Of a DNA stretch of 64,000 nucleotides, positions 1 to 8,408 are shown piece by piece. Under the pieces are notes generated by a model. It saw only the letters and a program-made list of their open reading frames with translations. It was not told where the DNA came from and did not search any database. The position numbers and the translations under genes are program-made. The DNA is taken from contig DLHT01000007.1 in the NCBI GenBank assembly GCA_002483365.1, positions 16,561 through 80,560 of the forward strand, given 5' to 3'. This stretch comes from Cellvibrio sp. UBA7661 (GTDB lineage: Bacteria; Pseudomonadota; Gammaproteobacteria; Pseudomonadales; Cellvibrionaceae). How positions within the stretch are numbered: position 1 is the stretch's first letter; each line of letters opens with the position of its first letter.

Positions 1-2354
1 CTGATTTTGGCAAGCGTAGACAAGAGCACCGGTTGGCCGCTGCTGGAACTGACATAGGTATTTTCCAGCGCCTTCAAGCCTTGGGCGTAATCCGGATCTA
101 CTTCCAGTACCACCCGGTATTGGTTGGCTTGGGTAAATAAAGTGGCGATCTGCCGCTGGGCATAGGCAGTTTGCAAGCTGCTGGCGATATTGCTCACGCT
201 CACGCCGAGGCGCGCGGCGGCATCGCGGTCGATATCCACATAGGCTTGCAGGCCGCGGGTTTGTAAATCGGCGGCGATATCGGCCAGTGCCGGTTCCATA
301 CGCAAGCGCTCCAGCACACGCGGCAAGGTTTCATCCAGCAGGGCGATTTCCGGGGCGGTCAGGGTGAACTGGTATTGGGTGCGGCTCACCCGGTCTTCGA
401 TACTCAATTCCTGTACCGGCTGGAACCAGGCGGTAATGCCGCTGATCCCCGCAATACGCTCCTGCAAGCGGCGGATAATCTCGCTCGCGTGTTCGTCGCG
501 CTCGCCGTGGGATGTCAGGTTAATCAGCAAGCGGCCGGAGTTGAGGGTGATATTGCTGCCATCTACACCGATAAACGATGAAATACTCGCCACATCCGGG
601 TCTTGCAAAATCAGCTCAGCAATCTGCTGCTGGCGTTCGGTCATAGCGGCGAAGGAAGTGTCCTGCGGCGCTTCGGTGATCGCTTGAATCGCACCGCTGT
701 CCTGAATCGGGAAAAAGCCTTTGGGTACGACAAGGTACAAACCCGCCGTGAGTGCAATAGTGCCCAGCATCACCGCCATGGCGGCGGTTTGGTGTTGCAT
801 CACGGTATCCAGCAATTCGCCGTAGCGGCGGATCACTTTGTCCAGAAAGTCAGGATTGTTTTCGTCATGCACCGGCGCGGTTTTGAGCATGCGCGCGCAC
901 ATCATGGGCGTGAGCGTGAGCGAGACGATCAGCGATATACCAATCGCCACTGCCAGCGTAATCGCAAACTCCTGAAATAGCCGCCCCACCAAATCGCCCA
1001 TAAACAGCAGCGGAATCAATACCGCGATCAGGGAAATAGTGAGCGATACCAGCGTAAAACCAATTTCCCCTGCACCTTTAAGCGCGGCATTCATCGGGGT
1101 TTCGCCCTGCTCGCGGTGGCGGGCGATGTTTTCCAGCATCACGATCGCATCGTCCACCACAAAACCGGTGGCGATGGTGAGCGCCATCAGCGTCAGGTTG
1201 TTGATGGAGAAATCGAGGAAATACATCACCGCAAAGGTGCCGATCAGCGATAGCGGCACGGCGAGGCTCGGGATTATGGTCGCGGGAATGGAGCGCAGGA
1301 ACACCAGAGTTACGGCGACGACGAGGAAGATCGCAAAGATCAGTTCTTTTTGCACATCGCGGATGGAGGCGCGGATGCTGTGGGTACGGTCGCTCAGCAC
1401 CTCGATCTTGGCCGCAGCGGGCATGGTCACCATCAATTTGGGCAGCAGCTCTTCGATACTGTCCGCCACATCAATCACATTGGCGCCCGGTTGGCGCTGG
1501 ATGTTAATCAGCACCGCCGGTTGCTTGTTCGCCCAAGCGGCGAGGAAACGGTCTTCCGCGCCGTTTTCCACGGTGGCGACATCGCCCAAACGCAGTGGTG
1601 AGCCATCGCGGTAGCTCACAATCAAATCGCGATATTCCTGTGCCGAGCGGATTTGGTCATTGGCATCGAGCATGGTGGAGCGGTATTCGCCGTCAAAACT
1701 GCCTTTGGGCTGGTTGGTGTTGGCGGATACCACCGCATTGCGCACTTGCTCAAGGCTCAGCTGGGTATTGGCGAGCGCATTGGGGTTGACCTTGATGCGG
1801 ATCGCCGGGCGCTGGCCGCCCGCCAGAGTCACCATACCGACACCGGGCAGCTGGGCAATCTTCTGCGCCATGCGGGTGTTTACCAGATCGTACACCTCGG
1901 GCAGTGGCAAGCTTTCAGAGGTGACCGCGAGGGTCATGATCGGCGCATCAGCCGGATTCACCTTGCGGTACACCGGCGGGGTGGGCAGGTCATTGGGCAG
2001 CAAATTGCTGGCGGTATTCAGCGCGGCCTGTACTTCTTGCTCGGCGACGCCCAAATCCATCTCTAACAAAAACTGCAGGGTGATGATGGATGCGCCGGTG
2101 GAGCTGGTGGAGGAGAGCTGCTTAACACCGGGGATTTGCCCCAGGCTGCGCTCCAGCGGGGCAGTCACGGTGCGCGCCATTACATCGGGGCTGGCACCGG
2201 GGTTGAAGGTAAAAATCTGGATGATCGGGTAATCCACCTGCGGTAATGCGGCCACCGGCAACAGGCGATAACCGAGCAAACCGGCGAGCAAAAACGCCAG
2301 CATCACCAGCGAGGTGGCGACGGGGCGGAGGATAAAGGCGCGGGAGATGTTCAT
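1..2354 (-). CDS. RND efflux permease, MdtB/MuxB-like (partial)
   Basis: Inner-membrane permease of a tripartite proton-driven efflux pump. The reading frame is open from an ATG at 2354 to the window edge, so about 784 N-terminal residues are present and the C-terminus is missing. The start reads MNISRAFILRPVATSLVM, the usual first transmembrane helix of the family. Further in, VVDDAIVMLENIARHREQ and a GFTLVSLTISLIAVLIPLLF segment match the MdtB/MdtC subgroup of RND pumps; this assignment is from memory of the family. The membrane fusion protein gene lies just upstream on the same strand, so the two form an operon. Substrate cannot be told from sequence. Codon use and composition match the neighbours. 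Confidence 0.93.
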   Translation of the reverse strand, partial: MNISRAFILRPVATSLVMLAFLLAGLLGYRLLPVAALPQVDYPIIQIFTFNPGASPDVMARTVTAPLERSLGQIPGVKQLSSTSSTGASIITLQFLLEMDLGVAEQEVQAALNTASNLLPNDLPTPPVYRKVNPADAPIMTLAVTSESLPLPEVYDLVNTRMAQKIAQLPGVGMVTLAGGQRPAIRIKVNPNALANTQLSLEQVRNAVVSANTNQPKGSFDGEYRSTMLDANDQIRSAQEYRDLIVSYRDGSPLRLGDVATVENGAEDRFLAAWANKQPAVLINIQRQPGANVIDVADSIEELLPKLMVTMPAAAKIEVLSDRTHSIRASIRDVQKELIFAIFLVVAVTLVFLRSIPATIIPSLAVPLSLIGTFAVMYFLDFSINNLTLMALTIATGFVVDDAIVMLENIARHREQGETPMNAALKGAGEIGFTLVSLTISLIAVLIPLLFMGDLVGRLFQEFAITLAVAIGISLIVSLTLTPMMCARMLKTAPVHDENNPDFLDKVIRRYGELLDTVMQHQTAAMAVMLGTIALTAGLYLVVPKGFFPIQDSGAIQAITEAPQDTSFAAMTERQQQIAELILQDPDVASISSFIGVDGSNITLNSGRLLINLTSHGERDEHASEIIRRLQERIAGISGITAWFQPVQELSIEDRVSRTQYQFTLTAPEIALLDETLPRVLERLRMEPALADIAADLQTRGLQAYVDIDRDAAARLGVSVSNIASSLQTAYAQRQIATLFTQANQYRVVLEVDPDYAQGLKALENTYVSSSSGQPVLLSTLAKI

Positions 2355-2380
2355 GCGTTTCTCTACTGTAAGTCTATCGT

Positions 2381-2450
2381 CACTCCCGCGTAGCGGGAGT
2401 CCATAGGTCTTGTTCTTTATGGTTCCCCGCTGCGCGGGGATGACGTGGGG
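2381..2450. repeat. Two REP-like short palindromes between pump genes
   Basis: The gap between the adaptor stop and the permease start holds two small GC-rich palindromes, ACTCCCGCGTAGCGGGAGT at about 2382 and CCCCGCTGCGCGGGG at about 2424, in opposite REP-like contexts. They resemble extragenic palindromes that stabilise or trim operon mRNA. No U-tract follows either on the minus strand, so simple termination is unlikely. Confidence 0.55.
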
Positions 2451-2453
2451 AGG

Positions 2454-3611
2454 TTACTCAATCACCTTCACATCTTTACCCGGCCAGAGGCGGTCGATCC
2501 CTTCCAGAACCACTTGTTCGCTCTCTTTTAATCCCTCTAATACCGCAATCCGGTCGGCTTCTACCGCGCCGAGTTTGATTGGGCGCATCTGCGCTTTGCC
2601 ATCATCAATGGTGTATACATAGGTGCCTTTACTGCCGTATTGCACTGCATCGGTTGGAATGGTGATCGCGCCGTCCAGCGTTTGCAGGTGCAGGCGCGCA
2701 TTGATGAATTGGTTGGGGAAGAGGCTGTCGTCGTTATTAGCGAACTCCGCTTTCAAGCGCAGGGTGCCAGTGGCGGAGTCGATCTGGTTATCCAGCGTGG
2801 TCAGTGTGCCGGTGGATAACAGGCTTTGCTCGCTGCGGTCCCAGGCTTCTACCGCAAGGGCTTGCTTGGCTGCCAGTGCGGCATTGTGAGCCGCACGCAC
2901 GGCGATCAATTGATTTTCCGGAATAGTAAAAATCACCGAAATCGGTTGGGTTTGGGTAATGGTGACCAAGCCATTGCTGTCGTTGGCATTCACCAAGTTA
3001 CCCACGTCCACTTTGCGCAAACCGGTGCGGCCAGAAATAGGAGCGGTAATGCGCGTGTAGGACAGTTGCAGGCGTGCATCTTCCAGTTGCGCCGAGTGGC
3101 TTTTTAAGGTGCCGCGCAATTGCTCTACCAAGGCTTTTTGTTTGTCGTGTTGTTGTTTGGCGATGGAGTTTTTTGTCAGCAACTGCTCATACAGTGCCAA
3201 ATCATCTTCCGCATTTTTTAATTGGGCTTTGGTTTCCTGTAGCGCACCTTGCGCTTGTTGGAGTTTTACCTGATAAGGCGCGGGGTCGATTTCTGCCAGC
3301 ACATCACCCGCTTTCACAAATTGCCCTTCGGTAAATTCCACACTCAGGATTGGCCCACCCACACGCGGGCGAACCGTCACGGTATTTAACGGGCTGACAC
3401 TGCCAATCGCTTTTACGTGCACTTTTAAATCGCTTTTTGCCACTGTCACCACATGCACTGGCGTTGGCCCCATCCAGGGGTTAGGTGGCGGCGGCCCTTT
3501 TTTATCGGGTGTGCGAATGCCAAAAAACCACACCAATAACAGCACCACAACAACAACCAAACCCAACAGCCAACGCTGGCCGCGCGACAGGCGATTTACA
3601 GAAGCAAACAT
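2454..3611 (-). CDS. RND efflux membrane fusion protein, MdtA-like
   Basis: Periplasmic adaptor of the RND pump, linking the permease to an outer-membrane channel. About 385 residues. An N-terminal membrane anchor (WLLGLVVVVVLLLVWFFGI) is followed by a proline-rich stretch, then the split biotinyl-lipoyl domain (VRPRVGGPILSVEFTEGQ and the paired ITAPISGRTGLR), with an alpha-hairpin coiled coil between them (QAQGALQETKAQLKNAEDDL), then beta-barrel and C-terminal domains. The family is secure. The ATG at 3611 is preferred over 3623 because GGATG sits six bases ahead of it. It is transcribed before the permease gene; the outer-membrane channel gene is not in the window. Confidence 0.92.
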   Translation of the reverse strand: MFASVNRLSRGQRWLLGLVVVVVLLLVWFFGIRTPDKKGPPPPNPWMGPTPVHVVTVAKSDLKVHVKAIGSVSPLNTVTVRPRVGGPILSVEFTEGQFVKAGDVLAEIDPAPYQVKLQQAQGALQETKAQLKNAEDDLALYEQLLTKNSIAKQQHDKQKALVEQLRGTLKSHSAQLEDARLQLSYTRITAPISGRTGLRKVDVGNLVNANDSNGLVTITQTQPISVIFTIPENQLIAVRAAHNAALAAKQALAVEAWDRSEQSLLSTGTLTTLDNQIDSATGTLRLKAEFANNDDSLFPNQFINARLHLQTLDGAITIPTDAVQYGSKGTYVYTIDDGKAQMRPIKLGAVEADRIAVLEGLKESEQVVLEGIDRLWPGKDVKVIE

Positions 3612-3693
3612 GAACACATCCATTAGTTGATTATTTAACGCAGAAACGCGCCCTTAGTCGGTGCTTGATGTTGCACACCTGTAGAAATGACGC

Positions 3694-3744
3694 ATGTAAT
3701 TGCAGGCTAGTATGCAGGGGGTATGCCTGCAATGGGTTTTACAT
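3694..3744. repeat. Interrupted inverted repeat upstream of orphan gene
   Basis: ATTGCAGGC at 3699-3707 is repeated inverted as GCCTGCAAT at 3725-3733. Just outside lie ATGTAA (3694) and TTACAT (3739). It sits in the roughly 290-base gap between the divergent efflux operon and the large unknown gene. It could be a regulator site or an RNA hairpin; no regulator can be named. Confidence 0.4.
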
Positions 3745-3904
3745 TTCTCGACGTTTGTGCAGCAAATGCATGTGATTTCTTCACAAAAGTCCTGTTGCTT
3801 TTCACACACAAGGATGTTGGTTTTGAGGCGTAGTATGAAGTGAGTGGTAGTTGTGCCACACACCTTGTCATACAGGGTTCGCCATTTTTCAAAAGGATCT
3901 TCCC

Positions 3905-6154
3905 ATGAAAAACACATCCAAACCTATTCTGATTCCGTTGCGCTTTAGTGAAAAACCCGCGCAAGACCTCTCACTCGTCGCTTTTTTGTTTTCGCGCAGT
4001 GGAAAACTGTTAGAGAAAACTGCGCTGCGTGGCGATTCAATTGAATTCAAAACAGCGGACAATAACCCGCGGCTGTATAAAATTTTTGTTGCACCGGCAG
4101 ATGATAAAACGATAGATGGCATTACTGGCCTGCCGGAGTTGGAGCGGTTCAATCCATTTGAAGTGGTATTGGATGTGAATCGCGAGGGAATCATTAATCC
4201 GGTTTTGATTCCCAATGAATATCCCCTGTTGTGGTTGCGCCGCTCATGCCGTGTGCGCGGCCGCGTGATTAAAAATTTCTCGCTCGGCACCCTCACACAA
4301 GATCGCGGTATTTGCCATGCGCGCGTGCATATCTGCGAGGTGGACCGTATTCGTCTGCTGATTGAAAAAATTCCTGATCGCATCATCATTAAAATTCCGG
4401 AACTGGTGATTCATCCCGAGTGGCCATTTCCCATTCCTGAACCTGAACCGTTTAACCGATTGGGTTCGTTAACCGAGAAGTTTGATCCTCCACAACCTTT
4501 GCCTTGGCGTTTTGGTTTTGATGCGGCTTCTGAATTTGCTGCGCGTCAGTCTGAGCCGCTTAAAAATGTTTTGACTAATGAAAATGCACCGGAAGAATTG
4601 CGTGAGGTGCAATCGGTATTGTTGTCATCGCCCAGGATTCTTAGCCAATTAAATTCCGGCAATGTAGCGGCCATCCGCAAAACGCTGGTGGAAAATTTTG
4701 CGATTTTCCATCCATATTTTTGCCATGTACCCTGGTTGTGGCCGTATTTTTATCGCTACGATGAAGTGGCCTTGGCGTACACCGATTTAAACGGCGCATT
4801 CGATGTCACCTTCCGTTACTGGAATACGGGTGATAAACCCGATTTATATTTTTGGGTGGAATATTTGATCGACGGTGTGTGGACCACCGTATACAAACCC
4901 TCAGTCCCCTGTAACACCTATTGGGATTATCTGTGCGGCAGTGCTGTCACTATTCGTGTGACTGATCCACGCGTGCGTTGGGAATGCAACGATATTCTCG
5001 ATGGCGATATTGTGTGGATCAAAACCATCGGTTCAAGTGCGAGCGTAAGCCATATCAAGCAACAGGATCAGTATTCAGTTATTCAAGGAAAATTATTTAA
5101 TCACGTCGGCCTGAGCGATGTATTTATGAGTGGCGGTAGCAGCGCGCTGGATAATTATCGCCGCCCGTTTGGTGGCACGCTCAATTTTGTGGTGCAGTTT
5201 GGCAGCGGCTTGCCCGCGAATGGAATGTATTACTACCGCTGGAGTTATCGCCAGTTGCGCAATGCCGATTTATCCAATGCACCAGCGGCTGCGCTTGCAT
5301 CGCTGCATAAAGGTCAGGCGTTACACAAAGCCTACACCTACGAATATTTTGATGCGCTGGGCCATAAACATTTTGGCCAAAATACCTTTAAGTTGGGGCC
5401 AGTCGCGCTCAATGGTGAAGATGACCTTTATGTTATTCCGCCTGCGTTTCCGTCATCCAGCCCGGTGAATGCAACAGAATTGAGCCCGCTGTGGGATCAG
5501 AACACTATCACCGCGAGTGTAGATTCAACGCAATTTGCCGATGGCCTTTATGAATTTGTATTGGAATTGTTTGATGCCAATGGCGTGAAATTGGCGGCAA
5601 TTCCCAAACAGATTTTCCAGGTGCCGCACTACACCAGTTTTGCACCATCGGTGAATGCTGCGGATGACTATTTATTGCTGAATGGTGCCAATGCCCGTGG
5701 ATTTACCATGAAAGCGCGCGTGGATAACCAGCGCTGCGAAGCGACGGTTTATAAAATCAAAGTCAACGGCAGCGAAGCGACCTCGGATTGTTGCGGTTTT
5801 GTGCCTTATCCACCCAATGCCAATATTGAAGTCGCGTTCCGTGCTTACCACCCACACAATTTTGCGACATTTAATTTTGTGGTGAATAAAGGTACGTGTA
5901 ACGATGCCATCCAGCAAGGGTTTACCAACGCCAGTGGCATGGTGATTGGCAATGCCGGTAATTACACACGCGACAGCGCCAGTATTTATCGCGAAGGTTT
6001 TTCGCCTGCGCAATTATTGGGTATGTGTGTTGCGGGGGGCAAAGCGGCGTTTGCGGAGCATGTCTATGTCTCGGCATTGGCGACTAATGGTTATGATCGT
6101 TTGTCGTATTTGGATGCATCAGACCTTGCGGCCTTTGCGCTTGAACCGCTGTAA
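3905..6154 (+). CDS. Large protein of unknown function (749 aa)
   Basis: I do not recognise this protein. The start at 3905 follows AAAAGGATCTTCCC, a good ribosome site; an in-frame ATG at 3851 lacks one. There is no signal peptide or membrane segment, so it looks cytosolic unless exported by another route. It is rich in aromatic residues and beta-like stretches. A proline-rich joint lies near residues 175-205 (PEWPFPIPEPEPF) and a Trp/Tyr/Pro-rich core near 275-300 (HPYFCHVPWLWPYFYRYDE). Several cysteines are scattered through it (for example SDCCGF). The C-terminus is Ala-rich. It stands alone between the efflux operon and a strong terminator. Composition is like its neighbours, giving no sign of recent transfer. 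Confidence 0.8.
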   Translation: MKNTSKPILIPLRFSEKPAQDLSLVAFLFSRSGKLLEKTALRGDSIEFKTADNNPRLYKIFVAPADDKTIDGITGLPELERFNPFEVVLDVNREGIINPVLIPNEYPLLWLRRSCRVRGRVIKNFSLGTLTQDRGICHARVHICEVDRIRLLIEKIPDRIIIKIPELVIHPEWPFPIPEPEPFNRLGSLTEKFDPPQPLPWRFGFDAASEFAARQSEPLKNVLTNENAPEELREVQSVLLSSPRILSQLNSGNVAAIRKTLVENFAIFHPYFCHVPWLWPYFYRYDEVALAYTDLNGAFDVTFRYWNTGDKPDLYFWVEYLIDGVWTTVYKPSVPCNTYWDYLCGSAVTIRVTDPRVRWECNDILDGDIVWIKTIGSSASVSHIKQQDQYSVIQGKLFNHVGLSDVFMSGGSSALDNYRRPFGGTLNFVVQFGSGLPANGMYYYRWSYRQLRNADLSNAPAAALASLHKGQALHKAYTYEYFDALGHKHFGQNTFKLGPVALNGEDDLYVIPPAFPSSSPVNATELSPLWDQNTITASVDSTQFADGLYEFVLELFDANGVKLAAIPKQIFQVPHYTSFAPSVNAADDYLLLNGANARGFTMKARVDNQRCEATVYKIKVNGSEATSDCCGFVPYPPNANIEVAFRAYHPHNFATFNFVVNKGTCNDAIQQGFTNASGMVIGNAGNYTRDSASIYREGFSPAQLLGMCVAGGKAAFAEHVYVSALATNGYDRLSYLDASDLAAFALEPL

Positions 6155-6168
6155 AACAACATCGCTAA

Positions 6169-6206
6169 TAACGGGTTAGTGCAAATTGCATTAACCCGTT
6201 TTTTAT
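6169..6206 (+). terminator. Rho-independent terminator
   Basis: A 13-bp stem beginning AACGGGTTA and ending TAACCCGTT (one G-U pair), a five-base loop, then a run of T. It closes the 749-residue gene. Confidence 0.85.
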
Positions 6207-6265
6207 TTAAACGTATTAGGTTAGATAAGTATTTAAAATCCTTAGGCAACTGCTTTTTTGAATGG

Positions 6266-6484
6266 TTACAGTTTGTTGCGAAGTGCGAAGAGTAAACTTC
6301 CAAACAATAAACAGCCAATGCCCAAGACGACGGGGAAATTAATATGTTCATCACTCATCACGTGAGTTTTTAATGAGCTTTCGTCTAAGGTTTTGATTTC
6401 TGTCGTTTGATGTATGTTTCCATAAATCAAACCTATTGCTCCTATGCAAAGCAGGATAATAGATAGCCTTTTGGTGGTATTCAT
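6266..6484 (-). CDS. Small two-helix membrane protein (DUF3185-like)
   Basis: 72 residues. One hydrophobic helix at the N-terminus (LSIILLCIGAIGLIYGN) and one at the C-terminus (FPVVLGIGCLLFGSLLFAL) with a short polar loop between. This arrangement and the Gly-rich second helix recall the DUF3185 family of small stress-associated membrane proteins; the match is by eye and tentative. It runs in the same direction as the next small membrane gene and opposite to the Crp/Fnr gene at 6799. Function is unknown. Confidence 0.6.
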   Translation of the reverse strand: MNTTKRLSIILLCIGAIGLIYGNIHQTTEIKTLDESSLKTHVMSDEHINFPVVLGIGCLLFGSLLFALRNKL

Positions 6485-6523
6485 AATGGTAAAGCCTTGA
6501 ATATAAAATTAGCGGCAGATGTA

Positions 6524-6661
6524 TCAGATACGATGTAGGTGCCGTGCACGTGCCAGCAGTGCAATAAGTGATGTCACCACTAAAAAGCCTAAAAAGCCGT
6601 TTAATCCATATAGCGATGAAAATACAATCGTACCCATAATAATGATAATAAAAACAATCAT
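6524..6661 (-). CDS. Tiny single-helix membrane protein (45 aa)
   Basis: An ATG at 6661 is preceded by AGGGAGATAGAT, a clear ribosome site, and opens a 45-codon frame: a very hydrophobic segment (MIVFIIIIMGTIVFSSLYG), a second hydrophobic stretch, and a basic tail (RARHLHRI). It is shorter than the longer upstream-extended frame that an automatic caller would take. It is divergent from the Crp/Fnr regulator at 6799, about 140 bases away, and may share its promoter region. Function is unknown; small hydrophobic proteins of this kind are often stress induced. Confidence 0.55.
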   Translation of the reverse strand: MIVFIIIIMGTIVFSSLYGLNGFLGFLVVTSLIALLARARHLHRI

Positions 6662-6798
6662 ATCTATCTCCCTGTAAAAGAATAATAATGTCTGCCTGTG
6701 TTTGATTGCGGTCTGTTCGATAGCGTACATAGAAGGTTTCATAATTGACGTATATTTGCGCGCGAACACATGGTTCTTATTCCAAAGGAGCGTCAACT

Positions 6799-7578
6799 AT
6801 GCCTCAGTCACCTAAGCCACAGTTCAATCATTTGCTCGCTGCATTACCTTCAGGTGTATTTCAACGGCTGGTGCCTAATCTTGAATTGGTTTCTCTCCCT
6901 TTGGGGAAAGTGCTATATGAATCGGGTGATACATTGCGGCACGTTTACTTTCCGGTTGATTGCATAGTGTCGCTCTTGTATGTAATGGAAAATGGTGCGT
7001 CTGCTGAAATTTCTGTGGTGGGAAGAGAGGGTATTATTGGTGTTGCTTTGTTTATGGGAGGTGAAAGCACTACCAGTCGAGCCATCATCCAAAGTGGTGG
7101 CTATGCATATCGTTTGCTTGCCTATAAGTTTAAGGACGAATTTAACCGCCACACAGAACTATTAATGTTGTTATTGCGCTACACACAGTCGCTCATTACA
7201 CAAATGGCACAAACTGCAGTGTGCAACCGGCATCACTCAATAGACCAACAGTTGTGCCGTTGGTTGTTGTTGTCGCTTGATCGTTTGCCCGATAACCACA
7301 TCACCATGACACAAGAGCTGATTGCCAATATGCTCGGTGTGCGGCGTGAAGGTGTGACGGAAGCGGCAGGTAAACTCCAAAAACTGGGTGTGATTGAATA
7401 TTCACGTGGCAAGATTACAGTATTGGATCGCTACAGCCTTGAACAATTAAGTTGTGAATGTTATGCAGTTGTGAAAAAAGAAACTGACCGGCTACTGCCT
7501 TGCCCTTTAACACTCGGTACATCTCTGCGCCAGGCGACCATGCCTCGTGTAGTCAGGATGCCTCCCTGTGTAAAGTGA
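6799..7578 (+). CDS. Crp/Fnr-family transcription regulator
   Basis: 259 residues. The N-terminal cyclic-nucleotide-binding fold is clear (VLYESGDTLRHVYFPVDCIV, then EISVVGREGIIGVALFMGG), followed by a dimer helix and a C-terminal winged helix (TQELIANMLGVRREGVTEAA). The start at 6799 follows AAAGGAGCGTCAACT. The phosphate-binding loop has Val where cAMP-responsive CRP has the ribose-contacting Glu (IGV instead of IGE), so cAMP is an unlikely ligand. No Fe-S cysteine cluster of the Fnr type is present. It lies at one edge of the envelope-stress island, with a paralogue at 10030-10758, and probably controls these genes. Confidence 0.88.
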   Translation: MPQSPKPQFNHLLAALPSGVFQRLVPNLELVSLPLGKVLYESGDTLRHVYFPVDCIVSLLYVMENGASAEISVVGREGIIGVALFMGGESTTSRAIIQSGGYAYRLLAYKFKDEFNRHTELLMLLLRYTQSLITQMAQTAVCNRHHSIDQQLCRWLLLSLDRLPDNHITMTQELIANMLGVRREGVTEAAGKLQKLGVIEYSRGKITVLDRYSLEQLSCECYAVVKKETDRLLPCPLTLGTSLRQATMPRVVRMPPCVK

Positions 7579-7888
7579 TGTGTGTTCCTTACATCACTTT
7601 ACCTTATTCCCTGTTCAACACCTGTGCGCATCCTGCGCACTATGAAGAATGTATGCAACTAATTCCTTTTAGTAATCCGCATGCCAATGTAAAAGGGTTC
7701 CTTTGAGTGATTAGCCTGATTAGCCTGATTAGTCTATTGGTGTTGTTATCGCTTATCAGTACGCAAGCACACATAATAATTTAAATTTTATTATTATGAT
7801 TTTCTTTTGTGCAATGTCGAACAGATGGCGATTGATTAAATCTCTAAAATAAAAAACGAAATAACATCATTCATGCTTGGAGCTTGTC
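7579..7888. other. Intergenic region with short tandem repeat
   Basis: No gene is seen here. Near 7707-7733 the nine-base unit TGATTAGCC is repeated in tandem with a degenerate third copy. The rest is AT-rich and probably carries the promoter of the BON lipoprotein gene. I see no convincing terminator. Confidence 0.45.
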
Positions 7889-8218
7889 ATGAAATTATTT
7901 AATTTTAATACAACTAAAATACTGGGTTTTAGTATTGCTTTTTCTGTATTGCTAATGGCGTTTGTGGGATGTGCATCAACACCAAAAAATGCCAGTATGG
8001 GCGAATATATTGATGATAGTGTTATTACCACAAAAGTAAAAGCAGCCATATTAAATGACAAAGAATTGAAAGTGATGGAGGTAAATGTTGAAACTTTCAA
8101 GGGCGTTGTTCAGCTAAGTGGTTTTGTGAATTCCCAGGGTGATATCAGAAGGGCAGCCAAAGTGGCAAGTGAAGTGAAGGGTGTAAAATCCGTTAAAAAT
8201 GACATGCGAATAAAATAA
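7889..8218 (+). CDS. BON-domain lipoprotein
   Basis: 109 residues. The signal peptide ends in a lipobox (AFVGC), so the mature protein is lipid-anchored at the cell envelope. The rest is a single BON domain (about residues 40-105: DSVITTKVKAAILNDKELKV, then VVQLSGFVNSQGDIRRA), the small periplasmic fold of OsmY and related proteins, thought to bind phospholipid. The ATG at 7889 follows TTGGAG; an in-frame TTG four codons upstream is less likely. A three-domain BON relative lies at 13525-14352. Confidence 0.88.
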   Translation: MKLFNFNTTKILGFSIAFSVLLMAFVGCASTPKNASMGEYIDDSVITTKVKAAILNDKELKVMEVNVETFKGVVQLSGFVNSQGDIRRAAKVASEVKGVKSVKNDMRIK

Positions 8219-8408
8219 TAAGGCACAAAAATTTTTTTATAAAAACCAAAAAACGGAGCCTGCGGATATGCTGTTTGTATCCCAGCGCACCGACTTTTCG
8301 GGTGATAACTCTGACACTGTATGTCGAAAAAGCCGCTCAAATTGTTGGGCCTAAGGTCGGACTGCGCAACCTGCGCAATCATAGACGGCACACCTCCCGG
8401 AGTTATCA
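8219..8408 (+). promoter_or_regulatory. Leader region of OmpA-family gene
   Basis: About 190 bases without a gene. It contains GC-rich inverted segments such as GCGCAACCTGCGC near 8366, then CCCGGAG just before the start codon at 8409. It likely contains the promoter and a structured 5' leader. No named riboswitch is recognised. Confidence 0.3.
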
